64,000 bases of DNA from Nonomuraea solani (GTDB lineage Bacteria; Actinomycetota; Actinomycetes; Streptosporangiales; Streptosporangiaceae): positions 186,001-250,000 of the forward strand of contig NZ_FNVT01000015.1 of the NCBI RefSeq assembly GCF_900108335.1, given 5' to 3'. The notes beneath the pieces are model-generated. The model did no database searches, was not told the origin of the DNA, and worked only from the letters and a program-made list of their open reading frames with translations. This document shows, piece by piece, positions 27,571 to 36,103 of the stretch (within the stretch, counting starts at the first letter, position 1; every line of letters starts with the position of its first letter). A program made the position numbers and the translations under genes.

Positions 27571-28605
27571 TCAGACGCCCGGGCCCTTCATGGCGGCCTG
27601 GAACGCCGGGCCGAGACGGGCCGTGATGTCTTCGGCCGGCAGCCCGTGGCGTTCCATCGCCTGGCTCAGGAGGACGAGCGAGAAGTCCTGCCAGTACGGC
27701 GGCAGCTCGCCGTCGATCCGGCGCAGCAACTCGCCCACCGCGCGGCGGTCCAGCGTCACGGCGGCGCGCATCGTACGCTCGTGGTCGAGCAGCACGGCGA
27801 CGTCCCGCAGCGCCGAGCCGCGCGGCATCGCGGCCATGACCGCGCGCGCCCGCCCCGGCTCGCTGCCGACGATCGCCTCCGCCAGCTCCACGTCCTCGTC
27901 GTAGATGTGCGACGAGATCGCGAACTGATGGTAGGAGCCCGGCTCCACCCCGACCTCAGCCGCGACGATCTCCGACACCAGCGAATAGAGGAACAGGTCG
28001 GCGGGCAGCACGCGGGCCGCGTTGCTGGAGCGCAGCACGGTCGTGGTGTGGAGCAGCCCGTCGCGGATGTGGAAGGTCGTCGACAGGATGCACGGAATGT
28101 CCCTGGACTGCCGGACCGCGTCCTCGGGATGGTAGATCGCCATGGTGGCCCGGCGCGAGGTGGCGTCCTCGCGCAGCGCCCTGATCACGCCGCGCAACTG
28201 GTCGACGCCCCGCCGGGGGTACAGGATGCGGGCGCCGTCGCACGATCCCGGCACGGTGAGCCCGTCGTCGGTGAAGCGCCGCGCGTTGGGGTCGTAGTAC
28301 ATGATGTCGGCCAGCCGGTCACTGCCGGACATCATCCAGGCGAACCGCCCGACCGCCGCCCGGAGGTTGAACCGGGTGTCGAAGAGCAGGCGGTCACGGG
28401 TGTCCGGCACGGTGAATCCGTGGTTGCGCAGCTCGGTCGTGCCGCGTTCGCTGCCGATGGACAGTCCGGTGCCGAGGACCACGCGGTCCCCCGACTTCAA
28501 GATGGTCTGCAGGACGTCGCGGAACACGGCGTCGAACGTCTGGTCGTCGGTCTGGTTCACGATCCTCACGTACCTCTCTGTCTCACCGGACCTGATCCTG
28601 TTCAC
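27571..28605 (-). CDS. Thymidylate-synthase-fold enzyme, likely cytidylate-type (hydroxy)methylase
   Basis: This 344-residue homologue of ThyA has catalytic Cys172 in IPCILSTTF, followed by dGxLhtttvLRSSNAARVLPADLFLYSLV and HQFAISSHIYDEDV, which align along the ThyA pyrimidine-binding core. Compared with E. coli ThyA, the base-recognising Asn177 aligns with Asp203 here, the Asp169 position with Asn195, and the PCH His with Ile. An Asp at the Asn177 position is known from dCMP hydroxymethylases and favours cytosine. GTG 28605 overlaps the previous stop. It is embedded in the biosynthetic operon and far from folate genes, so a specialised nucleotide step is likely. The N-terminal 120 residues are divergent. 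Confidence 0.72.
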   Translation of the reverse strand: MNRIRSGETERYVRIVNQTDDQTFDAVFRDVLQTILKSGDRVVLGTGLSIGSERGTTELRNHGFTVPDTRDRLLFDTRFNLRAAVGRFAWMMSGSDRLADIMYYDPNARRFTDDGLTVPGSCDGARILYPRRGVDQLRGVIRALREDATSRRATMAIYHPEDAVRQSRDIPCILSTTFHIRDGLLHTTTVLRSSNAARVLPADLFLYSLVSEIVAAEVGVEPGSYHQFAISSHIYDEDVELAEAIVGSEPGRARAVMAAMPRGSALRDVAVLLDHERTMRAAVTLDRRAVGELLRRIDGELPPYWQDFSLVLLSQAMERHGLPAEDITARLGPAFQAAMKGPGV

Positions 28606-30218
28606 ACGGTCGCGCCAAGGATCGCGTCCACCACCCTGCCTGCCGTCACGCTCTCCATCAGCACGTGCGGCCGCACGTCGACACCCAGCCGGGCGCTCAG
28701 GCGTTCGGCGATCCGCACGGCCGACAGCGACGTGGCGCCCAGGTCGAACAGGTCGTCATCGAGGCCGGCCGGGACGCCGAGCTCCCGCGCCACCTCCTCC
28801 CGCACGGCCGCGACGACTCCGTCCCGGGTCAGGGGCCCAGGGCCGCGGGTACGGGGTGCGGCGGCCGTCAGCCGGTCCTTGATCTCGCCGAGCCGCACCT
28901 TGCCCAGTTCGGTACGCGGCAGCTCCGCCACCGGTAGCACCCGGCGCGGCACCTGGAGGTCGGGAAGCCGCCGGCGCAGGTCGTCCAGGAGAGCGGGCAC
29001 GTCGCCGGGCCGGGCGAAGACGACGGCGGCGGCCACCTCGGTGCCCAGGACGGGATGGTCGAGCCCGACGACCGCCGCCTCCCGTACCGAGGGATGCTCT
29101 TCGAGGGCCTGGACGATCTCGCGCGCCGACACCTTCACCCCGCCCACGTTGAGGATCTCGTCGGCCCGGCCGAGCACGTGGACGATGCCGTCCTCGTCCA
29201 CCCGTCCGACGTCGCCCGTCCGGACCTCCTCGCCGAGCCGCCGCAGGACGAGCTCGCCGGCCGAATGGGCGGGCGCGGGGGCGCCGCTCTCGTCGAGGAC
29301 CACGACCTCGACCCCCGGCGGTACGGGACCGACGGCGGTGGGCTTGCCGGGGTCGTGTACGCCGCAGATGTTGGCCCACCGCGCCTCGGACAGGGTGTAA
29401 ACGTTGAGCACGGTGGCCCCGGCGAAAAGCGCGGTGAGGTCGCGGAAGGTCGCGGGCGCCAGCGGGGCGGCGGAGCAGAACACGTGCTCGACGCCGTGGT
29501 CGCCGAGCGTACGGCCCCGGGTCGTGTCCACGAGCAGCCGCGCCATCGCCGGCACGAGTCCGATCCTGGCCGGCCGCAGGAACTCCACGAGTGCGGCGAA
29601 CGCGCCGGGGTCGAACCTGCGCTGGGCCACGATCTCGACCTCGCCGCGCAGCGCCGCCCTGACGAGGGTCTGCGCCCACGCGCTGCCCGGCGGCAGCGCG
29701 TGCAGGTAGCGGGAGCGGCGCGGCGGAGGCGGGCGCTCGACGAGATCGGGCCCGAGCTCCGCGGCGATGACGCCCCGCGCGGAAACGGGCACGGGCCGGG
29801 GGGCTCCGGTGGTGCCGGAGGTGAACATGAGATCGGCGAGCTCATCCCGCGCCGCGTACGCCCTGCCCCCTGTCACTTGGATGCCCGTGTCCGGCGTGAT
29901 GACGAGGGCGCAGCCGACGCTCGCCGCCGCGTCGGCGGGGGCGTCCTTGTGGATCGGTACGCAGACGAACCCCGCCCGGTAGACCGCGGCCACCGCCACC
30001 GCGTAGCCGAGCCAGTCCCGGCCGGTGTACGAGAGGCCGGCCGCGTGCCCGGTGCCGGGAGCCGCGGCGGCCAGTTCGCCGGCGAGCGCGCGGGAGGCGG
30101 CGTCCCAGCCGGCGTAGGTCAGCGTTTGGCCGTCGTCGGTCCTGAAGGCGACCTCCTCGGGCATCGTGGCGGCGCGCGCGACGAGTGCCCGGTCGACGAG
30201 TTCCGCGAAGCGGGTCAT
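28602..30218 (-). CDS. Adenylation-thiolation (A-T) protein
   Basis: This 538-residue protein has an acyl-adenylating domain (about 1-455) with core motifs LMFTSGTTGAPRPVPVS, LNVYTLSE, RTGDVGRVDEDGIVHVLGRADEILNVGGVKVS and the late catalytic Lys region LPRTELGKVRL. A C-terminal carrier domain follows (DDLFDLGATSLSAVRIAERL, Ser497). The absence of an obvious amino-acid-binding Asp near the pocket entrance suggests an aryl or aliphatic acid rather than an alpha-amino acid, but the pocket could not be read reliably. It starts with ATG 30218 overlapping the thioesterase stop, and likely loads the acyl unit used by the condensation protein. Confidence 0.85.
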   Translation of the reverse strand: MTRFAELVDRALVARAATMPEEVAFRTDDGQTLTYAGWDAASRALAGELAAAAPGTGHAAGLSYTGRDWLGYAVAVAAVYRAGFVCVPIHKDAPADAAASVGCALVITPDTGIQVTGGRAYAARDELADLMFTSGTTGAPRPVPVSARGVIAAELGPDLVERPPPPRRSRYLHALPPGSAWAQTLVRAALRGEVEIVAQRRFDPGAFAALVEFLRPARIGLVPAMARLLVDTTRGRTLGDHGVEHVFCSAAPLAPATFRDLTALFAGATVLNVYTLSEARWANICGVHDPGKPTAVGPVPPGVEVVVLDESGAPAPAHSAGELVLRRLGEEVRTGDVGRVDEDGIVHVLGRADEILNVGGVKVSAREIVQALEEHPSVREAAVVGLDHPVLGTEVAAAVVFARPGDVPALLDDLRRRLPDLQVPRRVLPVAELPRTELGKVRLGEIKDRLTAAAPRTRGPGPLTRDGVVAAVREEVARELGVPAGLDDDLFDLGATSLSAVRIAERLSARLGVDVRPHVLMESVTAGRVVDAILGATV

Positions 30219-30925
30219 GAAGGAAGCCTCCTCAGCAGGGCGAGCACCGCCGGTTCCGCGCCGGCGAAGCGGTGGTCGCCGCGATACGGGTGCACCTCCA
30301 GGCCCGCCCCGGCGTGACCGGCCCAGCCCGTCAGGTCACCGCCCGGGAGCTGGGGATCGTCGGAGCCGGCGAAGAGTCGCACGGGGCGGTCCAGGGGAAC
30401 GTGGCTCGCGGGCGTGTAGGAGTTGGCGACGTCCAGGTCCGCCCGTACGCCGCGCAGCACCAGGTCCAGCAGGCCCGGCGAGCGCAGGATCTCCGGCGGC
30501 GGGGCGACCAGGGCCTGGTAGACGCCCAGAGGGTCGTCGGCGGGAAACTTCACGGCGCCTCCTGGGCCTGGATGGCCGATGACCCACACCTCCCGCAGGT
30601 CGTGACCGCGACGCCGGAGCGCCCGCGCCACCTCGAACTGGACCAGCCCGCCCAGGCAGTGGCCGAGCAGGATCGTCGGCGCCGGGGGCAGGGCCGCCAC
30701 CGCGCCGGTCAGCCGCTCGGTCAGCTCGGCGAAGTCGTGGATCGGGGGCTGCCCGATCCGGCTCTCCCGGCCCGGCACCCGCACGCCGCGCACGGCCGCT
30801 CCGGCGGGAGCCCGCCGGGCCAGCCCGGTGAAGACCGCCGCCCCGGCGCCGAGTCCGGGCAGGCAGAGCACGCGGCACGTGGCGGCCGCCTCGTCGCAGG
30901 GCGAGAACCAGCCGGCGTCAGGCAT
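30215..30925 (-). CDS. Type II thioesterase with Cys nucleophile
   Basis: This 236-residue alpha/beta hydrolase has the NRPS/PKS thioesterase pattern CLPGLGAGAAVF, VRVPGRESRIGQPP, LLGHCLGGLVQFEVARAL, LFAGSDDPQLPG and YRGDHRF. The nucleophile elbow reads GHCLGG with Cys90 in place of the usual Ser (codon TGC), while Asp and His of the triad remain. Cys thioesterases are known from assembly lines that make strained or ester products. It overlaps the TfuA gene by 8 bases upstream and the A-T gene by 4 bases downstream. Confidence 0.85.
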   Translation of the reverse strand: MPDAGWFSPCDEAAATCRVLCLPGLGAGAAVFTGLARRAPAGAAVRGVRVPGRESRIGQPPIHDFAELTERLTGAVAALPPAPTILLGHCLGGLVQFEVARALRRRGHDLREVWVIGHPGPGGAVKFPADDPLGVYQALVAPPPEILRSPGLLDLVLRGVRADLDVANSYTPASHVPLDRPVRLFAGSDDPQLPGGDLTGWAGHAGAGLEVHPYRGDHRFAGAEPAVLALLRRLPS

Positions 30926-32222
30926 GGGCGCCGGCCTTCAGGGAGAAGGCGGGAACGCGGCCCATCAGGGCGGCCGGGCCGAACCTGCGGGCTCTGCGTT
31001 CGAAGTCCGCCTCGGTGATGAACCCGCGGTCCATGAGGGTCAGCGCGTCCACCCGTCCCCACCGCCGGGCGAAGAATTCTCTCAGCGCGGGCCAGGAGAT
31101 CCGCTGCTCGGTCACGCCCGCCCGGGTGGCGAGGTCACGGCCCAGGCGCAGCGCCCCGGCCGTGCGATGCCGTAGGTCCTCGAACGCCGTCTCCCGCCGC
31201 AGCCCTTCGATGAGCGGTTCGACGAGGGGGATGCCCGGCGGCCGTCGCGCGGCCCGTACCAGGATGCGGGCGGCCATGGCCTCGTAGGGCCCGTCCCTTT
31301 CCTCCTCGTGCGTCCAGTCGGCGAGGTTCGCGACAGGCAGGATGCCGAGGCTCTCCGCCCGCGCACAGGCCAGGCGTTCCAGCCGCGCCACGTCCACAGT
31401 GGGCTCTCCGGCGAGCGCGGCGAGGGTGTGGCGGTGGTGGAAACGCGGGTAGTCCGCGGCGAAGAGCCGGCAGTAGGTGAGCACGTCCACGTCCGTCACC
31501 GGGACTCCCCCGACGTCGGTCTCCCTGGCCTCCTGCAGCCATTCGTGCAGGAATGAGGTGACGGCGACGGAGGACGGCCTGGCCGTTACGGCGGGGACGA
31601 GGCGGAGCAGCCGTTCGGCGTCCGCGCGCTTGACGTCGGTGGCGAAGCTCATGAACCCGTGCGCCGCCTCGGCCAGCACGCCCCGCCGCATCGCGGCCTC
31701 GGCGATCGACGCGTAGGCCCGGTCGCCGAAGGGCAGGCTCCGCGCCGCCTCGACCAGCGCGCACTCGTCCGTACGGCTCAGCGCCCCACGCCACCGAGCC
31801 CGCCGGGCCGCGAACCGTACGTTGACCAGAGCGACGCTGTGCTGCGCGTAACCCGTCTCGGCGGGCCCGTGGAGCACGGCCACCTCGTCATCGGCCTCCA
31901 GCAGCCCGAGCGAGAACAGCCGGTAGACCACCCCCACCCCCCGCATCCCGAAGGAGTCGAGCTCGGCCGCGCGCAGGGCGCCCATGCTGCCGGCCCCCAG
32001 CACCGCGACGCCCCGCGACAGCAGGTAGAGGATCTCCTTGTGGCGCACGGCCGCCGACCGGTAGAAGACCCCGTCGATGATGGCCACGACGTCACCGGGG
32101 TCGAGGTCGAGCCGGAGCAGGTCGCCGTGCGCGACCGGCGGGTGCACCCGTGCCCCGGGCAGGAGGGCCTGGACGCGGGCGGCCGGCACCGTGGGGCCGG
32201 CGAACACGTGGTGACGCGTCAA
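30918..32222 (-). CDS. TfuA-like protein, partner of the adjacent YcaO
   Basis: This 434-residue protein begins HHVFAGPTVPAARVQALLPG, then DVVAIIDGVFYRSAAVRHKEILYLLSRGVAVLGAGSMGALRAAELDSFGMRGVGVVYRLF, which are the TfuA core blocks. The start is TTG 32222, 7 bases after a GAGAGAGGGG ribosome site; the frame further upstream is a shadow of the YcaO gene. TfuA proteins work with a YcaO to install thioamides in peptides and in methyl-coenzyme M reductase. The C-terminal 200 residues extend beyond the core. It directly follows its YcaO partner. Confidence 0.85.
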   Translation of the reverse strand: MTRHHVFAGPTVPAARVQALLPGARVHPPVAHGDLLRLDLDPGDVVAIIDGVFYRSAAVRHKEILYLLSRGVAVLGAGSMGALRAAELDSFGMRGVGVVYRLFSLGLLEADDEVAVLHGPAETGYAQHSVALVNVRFAARRARWRGALSRTDECALVEAARSLPFGDRAYASIAEAAMRRGVLAEAAHGFMSFATDVKRADAERLLRLVPAVTARPSSVAVTSFLHEWLQEARETDVGGVPVTDVDVLTYCRLFAADYPRFHHRHTLAALAGEPTVDVARLERLACARAESLGILPVANLADWTHEEERDGPYEAMAARILVRAARRPPGIPLVEPLIEGLRRETAFEDLRHRTAGALRLGRDLATRAGVTEQRISWPALREFFARRWGRVDALTLMDRGFITEADFERRARRFGPAALMGRVPAFSLKAGAHA

Positions 32223-32226
32223 CGCT

Positions 32227-33369
32227 TCACCCCTCTCTCTGCGGCCGGGTCTCCTCGGCGCCCAGGGGGTTGCGCATCCCCTGGACGACCACCTTGACGA
32301 CCGAGACGGGTTCCGCCGGCAGGTCGACCACGATCGGCTCGACGTGCCGCACCCGGGCCAGGCGGTCGGTGAGCAGCGCGACGTCGTCCGCCAGACGAGC
32401 GGTCGAATCGTCGGACAGGCAGAAGGGAACCCGGGGACCCGGCGGGTCGGCGGGCGGGCGGGGTGCGCGGTCGGCCTGCAGGGAGTAGACGCGCGCCGAC
32501 AGGTCCTCGCGGCTGCCGCTGATCGTGGCCAGCCGCACCTGGGCGGCCTCGGTGAGAGCGCGGGAGAGCGCGACCGCGGGGTCGAGGTGACAGCCGGACC
32601 CCCGGAACAGCACCGGCAGGGACGGGCTCCAGATGTGGGCCTCGTAGCAGGGGACGCCCAGGTCGTGGGTGGCGTCGAACACGAAGACCGCGTTGGAGCC
32701 GCTCCGATACCGCTCCAGGAGCCACCGGCAGCCGGGATCGCCGACGGTGCCGAGGTCGAGCCAGGGCCGCCGGTCGAAGGGCAGGTCGTGCGAGCGCGCG
32801 ACGGCGTCCCGCTCGATGATCTCGCACAGCGCGTGCACGATGGCCTCGTCGCGGGAGTTCCCGCCGGCCAGGCCGGTGCTCGAACTGCGGAACAGCGGGA
32901 CCGTCCAGCCGGGCCCGACGAGGCTGGAGATCCGTACGTAGTCGAGCGGCACCCAGGTGGCACGCCCGGACCGCAGCCACCGGGCCGCCGTCCAGTCCAG
33001 CGGGAGCCGGTCGGAGACCAGGGAGGGGCGGGCCAGGTCCAGGTCGGTGAGCCGGTACCCGAGCTCTGGCAGCGCGCTCGCCGGTGCGCGGAGATCGGGA
33101 ACGGCCTGCTCCGCGTGGCTGACCTCGATGGCCTCCATGGCCGCCGAGACGCGGGCGAGTTCGAGCGTGAGCCCCTTGCCCTGGGAGACGGACAGGCTGT
33201 GCGCGTCCGGCCGCACGGCCAGGCAGACGGGGATGCCCACGTCGTCCAGCCCGGTGACGTCGGCCACCCGCGTGATGCCGCGTTCGGCGAACGTCGGCTC
33301 AATGCGCCGCCACGTCTCCTCGGGCGGGACCAGGCGGTGGGTGCCCCGGGTGAGCGTCTTCTCGCTCAC
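32227..33369 (-). CDS. YcaO protein of the TfuA-associated type (copy 1)
   Basis: This 380-residue protein starts at GTG 33369, overlapping the GNAT stop. YcaO blocks visible are VADVTGLDDVGIPVCLAVRP, GKGLTLELARVSAAMEAIEVSHAE, SSTGLAGGNSRDEAIVHALCEIIERDAV (ATP/Mg site) and SRALTEAAQVRLATISGSREDL. YcaO enzymes phosphorylate a backbone amide to drive cyclodehydration or thioamidation. The neighbour TfuA gene 4 bases downstream suggests thioamidation. No E1-like or tetracysteine domain is present, unlike the cyclodehydratase at 40231-42168. Confidence 0.9.
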   Translation of the reverse strand: MSEKTLTRGTHRLVPPEETWRRIEPTFAERGITRVADVTGLDDVGIPVCLAVRPDAHSLSVSQGKGLTLELARVSAAMEAIEVSHAEQAVPDLRAPASALPELGYRLTDLDLARPSLVSDRLPLDWTAARWLRSGRATWVPLDYVRISSLVGPGWTVPLFRSSSTGLAGGNSRDEAIVHALCEIIERDAVARSHDLPFDRRPWLDLGTVGDPGCRWLLERYRSGSNAVFVFDATHDLGVPCYEAHIWSPSLPVLFRGSGCHLDPAVALSRALTEAAQVRLATISGSREDLSARVYSLQADRAPRPPADPPGPRVPFCLSDDSTARLADDVALLTDRLARVRHVEPIVVDLPAEPVSVVKVVVQGMRNPLGAEETRPQREG

Positions 33370-34274
33370 CGGCAGGCCGGTTTCGTGACGTGCCAGGAGC
33401 GTGAGACCGTACGGAGCCGGAAGCCGAGCCCGGCGTTCAGCCGTTCCATGGCCGGGTTGTCTCCCTCGATGGTCGTGGTGAGCGTCCGCACGGACGAGTG
33501 GTCGCGCAGGTCGCGGATCAGGTGTTCCTTCAGGTACCTGGCCAGGCCGCGGCCCCGCCGGTCGGGGGCGACCACGGTGGAGTCGACGTGGCCCAGCTCG
33601 GGTGCGGCACCGGTGAGCAGCACCTCGTGGAGGGCGACGGGCTCGTCCGCCACCAGCACCAGGGCGCGCCGTTCCAGCCCGGGCCGGGTCAACGCCCGTT
33701 CGATCTCCTCCGGGTCCACTCCCCTGCCGGCGTAGAGGGGCAGCTTCAGCCTCGACACGGCGGGCCACCACGAGGCGGGGTAGCGGCCGCGGACCTCGTG
33801 GAGGGTGAGGCCGGCGGGCGGGCGGGGCGGTCGCAGGGTGGCGTGCGACAGGTCCAGGCGATATTCGCGGCTCACGCCCGCCGGTTCCGCGCCGAGCCGG
33901 CGCATCACGGCCGCGCCGCCGGCGATGTCGTCCTGGGTGACGAAACGCAGGTCCGCGACGTCGTACGCGGCGGGCTGCCCGAGCAGCGTGCCGAGCAGCA
34001 GCCGGGCGAGTCCCTGACGCCGGGCGGCGGGCCTGACCTCGATCTGGCAGTCGGCCGTCCCCCGTTCCAGCGGGCGCAGGAACCCCCAGCCGCCCGCCGG
34101 AGAGAAGAGCAGGGCGCCCTGGGACGCGGCGTGCCGCAGCCCGCCGGCGGCGAGCGCGTCCGGCACCTCGGGCGCCGCCCGCTCGCGCCGCAGCTCGTTG
34201 CGCAGGGCGTTGAGCCGGGCGAGCAGCGCGTCCGGAGCGTCCGGGGCGAGCACCTGGATCGGGTGAGCCGTCAT
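33366..34274 (-). CDS. Tandem GNAT acetyltransferase
   Basis: This 302-residue protein appears to carry two GNAT folds, an arrangement like MshD. The first half has EVRPAARRQGLARLLLGTLL (acetyl-CoA-binding V-x-x-x-x-R-x-x-G-x-A type), and the second half has DSTVVAPDRRGRGLARYLKEHLIRDL and TTTIEGDNPAMERLNAGLGFR. ATG 34274 overlaps the exporter stop. In this operon it could acetylate the product for tailoring or self-protection. Confidence 0.82.
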   Translation of the reverse strand: MTAHPIQVLAPDAPDALLARLNALRNELRRERAAPEVPDALAAGGLRHAASQGALLFSPAGGWGFLRPLERGTADCQIEVRPAARRQGLARLLLGTLLGQPAAYDVADLRFVTQDDIAGGAAVMRRLGAEPAGVSREYRLDLSHATLRPPRPPAGLTLHEVRGRYPASWWPAVSRLKLPLYAGRGVDPEEIERALTRPGLERRALVLVADEPVALHEVLLTGAAPELGHVDSTVVAPDRRGRGLARYLKEHLIRDLRDHSSVRTLTTTIEGDNPAMERLNAGLGFRLRTVSRSWHVTKPACR

Positions 34275-36103
34275 GGCCCGTCTCCGAGGCCCGAGGCGGC
34301 GTGCAGGGCGAACAGTTCCGCGTAGGCGCCGTCGCGGTCCATCAGCTCCGCGTGGCGGCCCTCCTCCACGATCCGCCCGTCCTTGAGCACGTAGATGCGG
34401 TCCGCCATCTGCACGCTCGACATGCGGTGGGAGATCACCATGACGGCCTGGTCGGGCGCGGCCCGCGCGAGCCCGGCGAACAGGTCGTGCTCGGCCCGGC
34501 CGTCCAGCGCGGCGCTGGGCTCGTCCAGGATCATCAGCGGCGCCTGACGGAACATCGCCCGCGCCAGCGCGACGCGCTGCCACTGGCCCACCGACGGCTC
34601 GTGCGCGCCGGCGAACTCGGGCCCGAGGACCGTGTCGTACCCGTCGGGCAGGACGGACACGAAGTCGTGCGCCCCCGCCTCCCGCGCGGCGGCCACCATG
34701 CGCGGCTCGTCGGAGAGCGCCGTGACGTCGCCGAACACGATGTTGTCCCGGGCCGGCAGCTGGTAGCGCACGAAGTCCTGGAAGACGACCGACACGTTCT
34801 CCCGCAGCCGGGCCGCGTCGATGTCCGAAAGGTCGCGGCCGTTCCAGCGGACGGCGCCGGTGTCCGGTTCGTAGAGGCCGCACAGGAGTTTGGCGAGCGT
34901 CGTCTTGCCCGCGCCGTTCTCGCCGACGAGGGCGACGATCTCGCCGGGGCGTACCTCCATCGACACGTCCACCAGGACGGGCCGGTCGGAGCCCGGGTAG
35001 GTGAAGGAGACGCCGTCGAGCGTCACATGGGCGCCGTCGCCGGACGGGGCGGCCTTCGTGCCGGTGGGAGCGGCGGGCAGGTCCATGAACCACCAGAAGT
35101 TCTCCACGAACACCGCGTTCTCGTAGAAGCGGCCGGCGGAGCTGGCGAACTGGTGCCCCTGGATGATCAGGAAGAGCAGCGCGCCGACGGCGGCGACCGC
35201 CGCGCCCAGCGTCATGGAGCCGAGAGAGTACTGCCACAGGGTGTAGACCAGCCCGCACGCTCCCATGACGGCCGTCCAGAGACCGCCGATGAGGTAGCGC
35301 CTGGCCCACTGCCGTCCCACGGAGCGCAGGTCGGTGACGCTGTCCGCCTGCAGGAGCCGCAGGCGGCCGAGCAGGACGTCGGCCAGGCCGAAGCAGCGCA
35401 CCTCCTTGGCGGCGTCGATGTCGGCCATCAGGGTGGACAGGTAGCTCAGCTTGCGATCCCGGTCCATGCTGGTGACGAAGTAGGTGTAGATGGCGTGCAT
35501 GGCGCCGGCCGTACGCCGCAGCATCAGCGCGTACGCGACCACGACGAAGACGGCGAGCACGGGCTGGACGACCACGAGGAGCACCAGCAGCCCGGCGATC
35601 GTCACACCGGAGCTCACCAGCAGGATGAGGTCGGCGCACATCCGCAGCGGCCGCCATTCGATGTCGCGCTGGGCCTGGGCCAGGCGCGTGCGCGTGTCCG
35701 GCGCCTCGATCACCGGCAGCGGCAGGGCGGCGGCCTTGGCCGCGAGCATCTCCGTGGCCGCGTAGCTGACGAGCTTCGGCAGGACCAGCCGCAGGCCCAT
35801 GGCCACGGCGAGCAGGATCCTGGTCAGCGCGAAGACCGCGAAGATCGCGATGATCGGCACCACGATCTCCCCGAGCGTGGTCTGGCCGCCGACGCCGACC
35901 ACGCGGCCGATCACCCATCGGACGAGCAGGAGCTGCAGCGGGATGCTGAGGGCGATGAGCGCTTCGAGGCCGAAGGTGAGGGCGGCCTCCTTCGGGCTGG
36001 TCCGGCGGATGAGCCGGATCGCCGATCGGGTCATCGCGCCGTACCGGCCCGGCGACAGGTTGGGCGGGCGGTCCATGGCCACGGGGCCGGCGTTGTCGAT
36101 CAT
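34271..36103 (-). CDS. ABC exporter, fused membrane and ATPase domains
   Basis: This 610-residue half-transporter has a six-helix membrane domain (about 35-340) and an ATPase domain with ALVGENGAGKTTLAKLLCGLY (Walker A), a DFVRYQLPARDNIVFG Q-loop area, a degenerate signature PSVGQWQRVALARAMF, LMILDEPSAALDGRAE (Walker B) and VMVISHRMSSVQMADRIYVL (H-loop). ATG 36103 overlaps the previous stop. In a lasso operon this is the expected product exporter and immunity protein (LasD-like). Confidence 0.9.
   Translation of the reverse strand: MIDNAGPVAMDRPPNLSPGRYGAMTRSAIRLIRRTSPKEAALTFGLEALIALSIPLQLLLVRWVIGRVVGVGGQTTLGEIVVPIIAIFAVFALTRILLAVAMGLRLVLPKLVSYAATEMLAAKAAALPLPVIEAPDTRTRLAQAQRDIEWRPLRMCADLILLVSSGVTIAGLLVLLVVVQPVLAVFVVVAYALMLRRTAGAMHAIYTYFVTSMDRDRKLSYLSTLMADIDAAKEVRCFGLADVLLGRLRLLQADSVTDLRSVGRQWARRYLIGGLWTAVMGACGLVYTLWQYSLGSMTLGAAVAAVGALLFLIIQGHQFASSAGRFYENAVFVENFWWFMDLPAAPTGTKAAPSGDGAHVTLDGVSFTYPGSDRPVLVDVSMEVRPGEIVALVGENGAGKTTLAKLLCGLYEPDTGAVRWNGRDLSDIDAARLRENVSVVFQDFVRYQLPARDNIVFGDVTALSDEPRMVAAAREAGAHDFVSVLPDGYDTVLGPEFAGAHEPSVGQWQRVALARAMFRQAPLMILDEPSAALDGRAEHDLFAGLARAAPDQAVMVISHRMSSVQMADRIYVLKDGRIVEEGRHAELMDRDGAYAELFALHAASGLGDGP

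Noticed and set aside
32344..33735. 463-codon plus-strand frame in the biosynthetic island
   Set aside because: It is antisense to the YcaO and GNAT genes, with no homology and third-position bias belonging to the minus strand.
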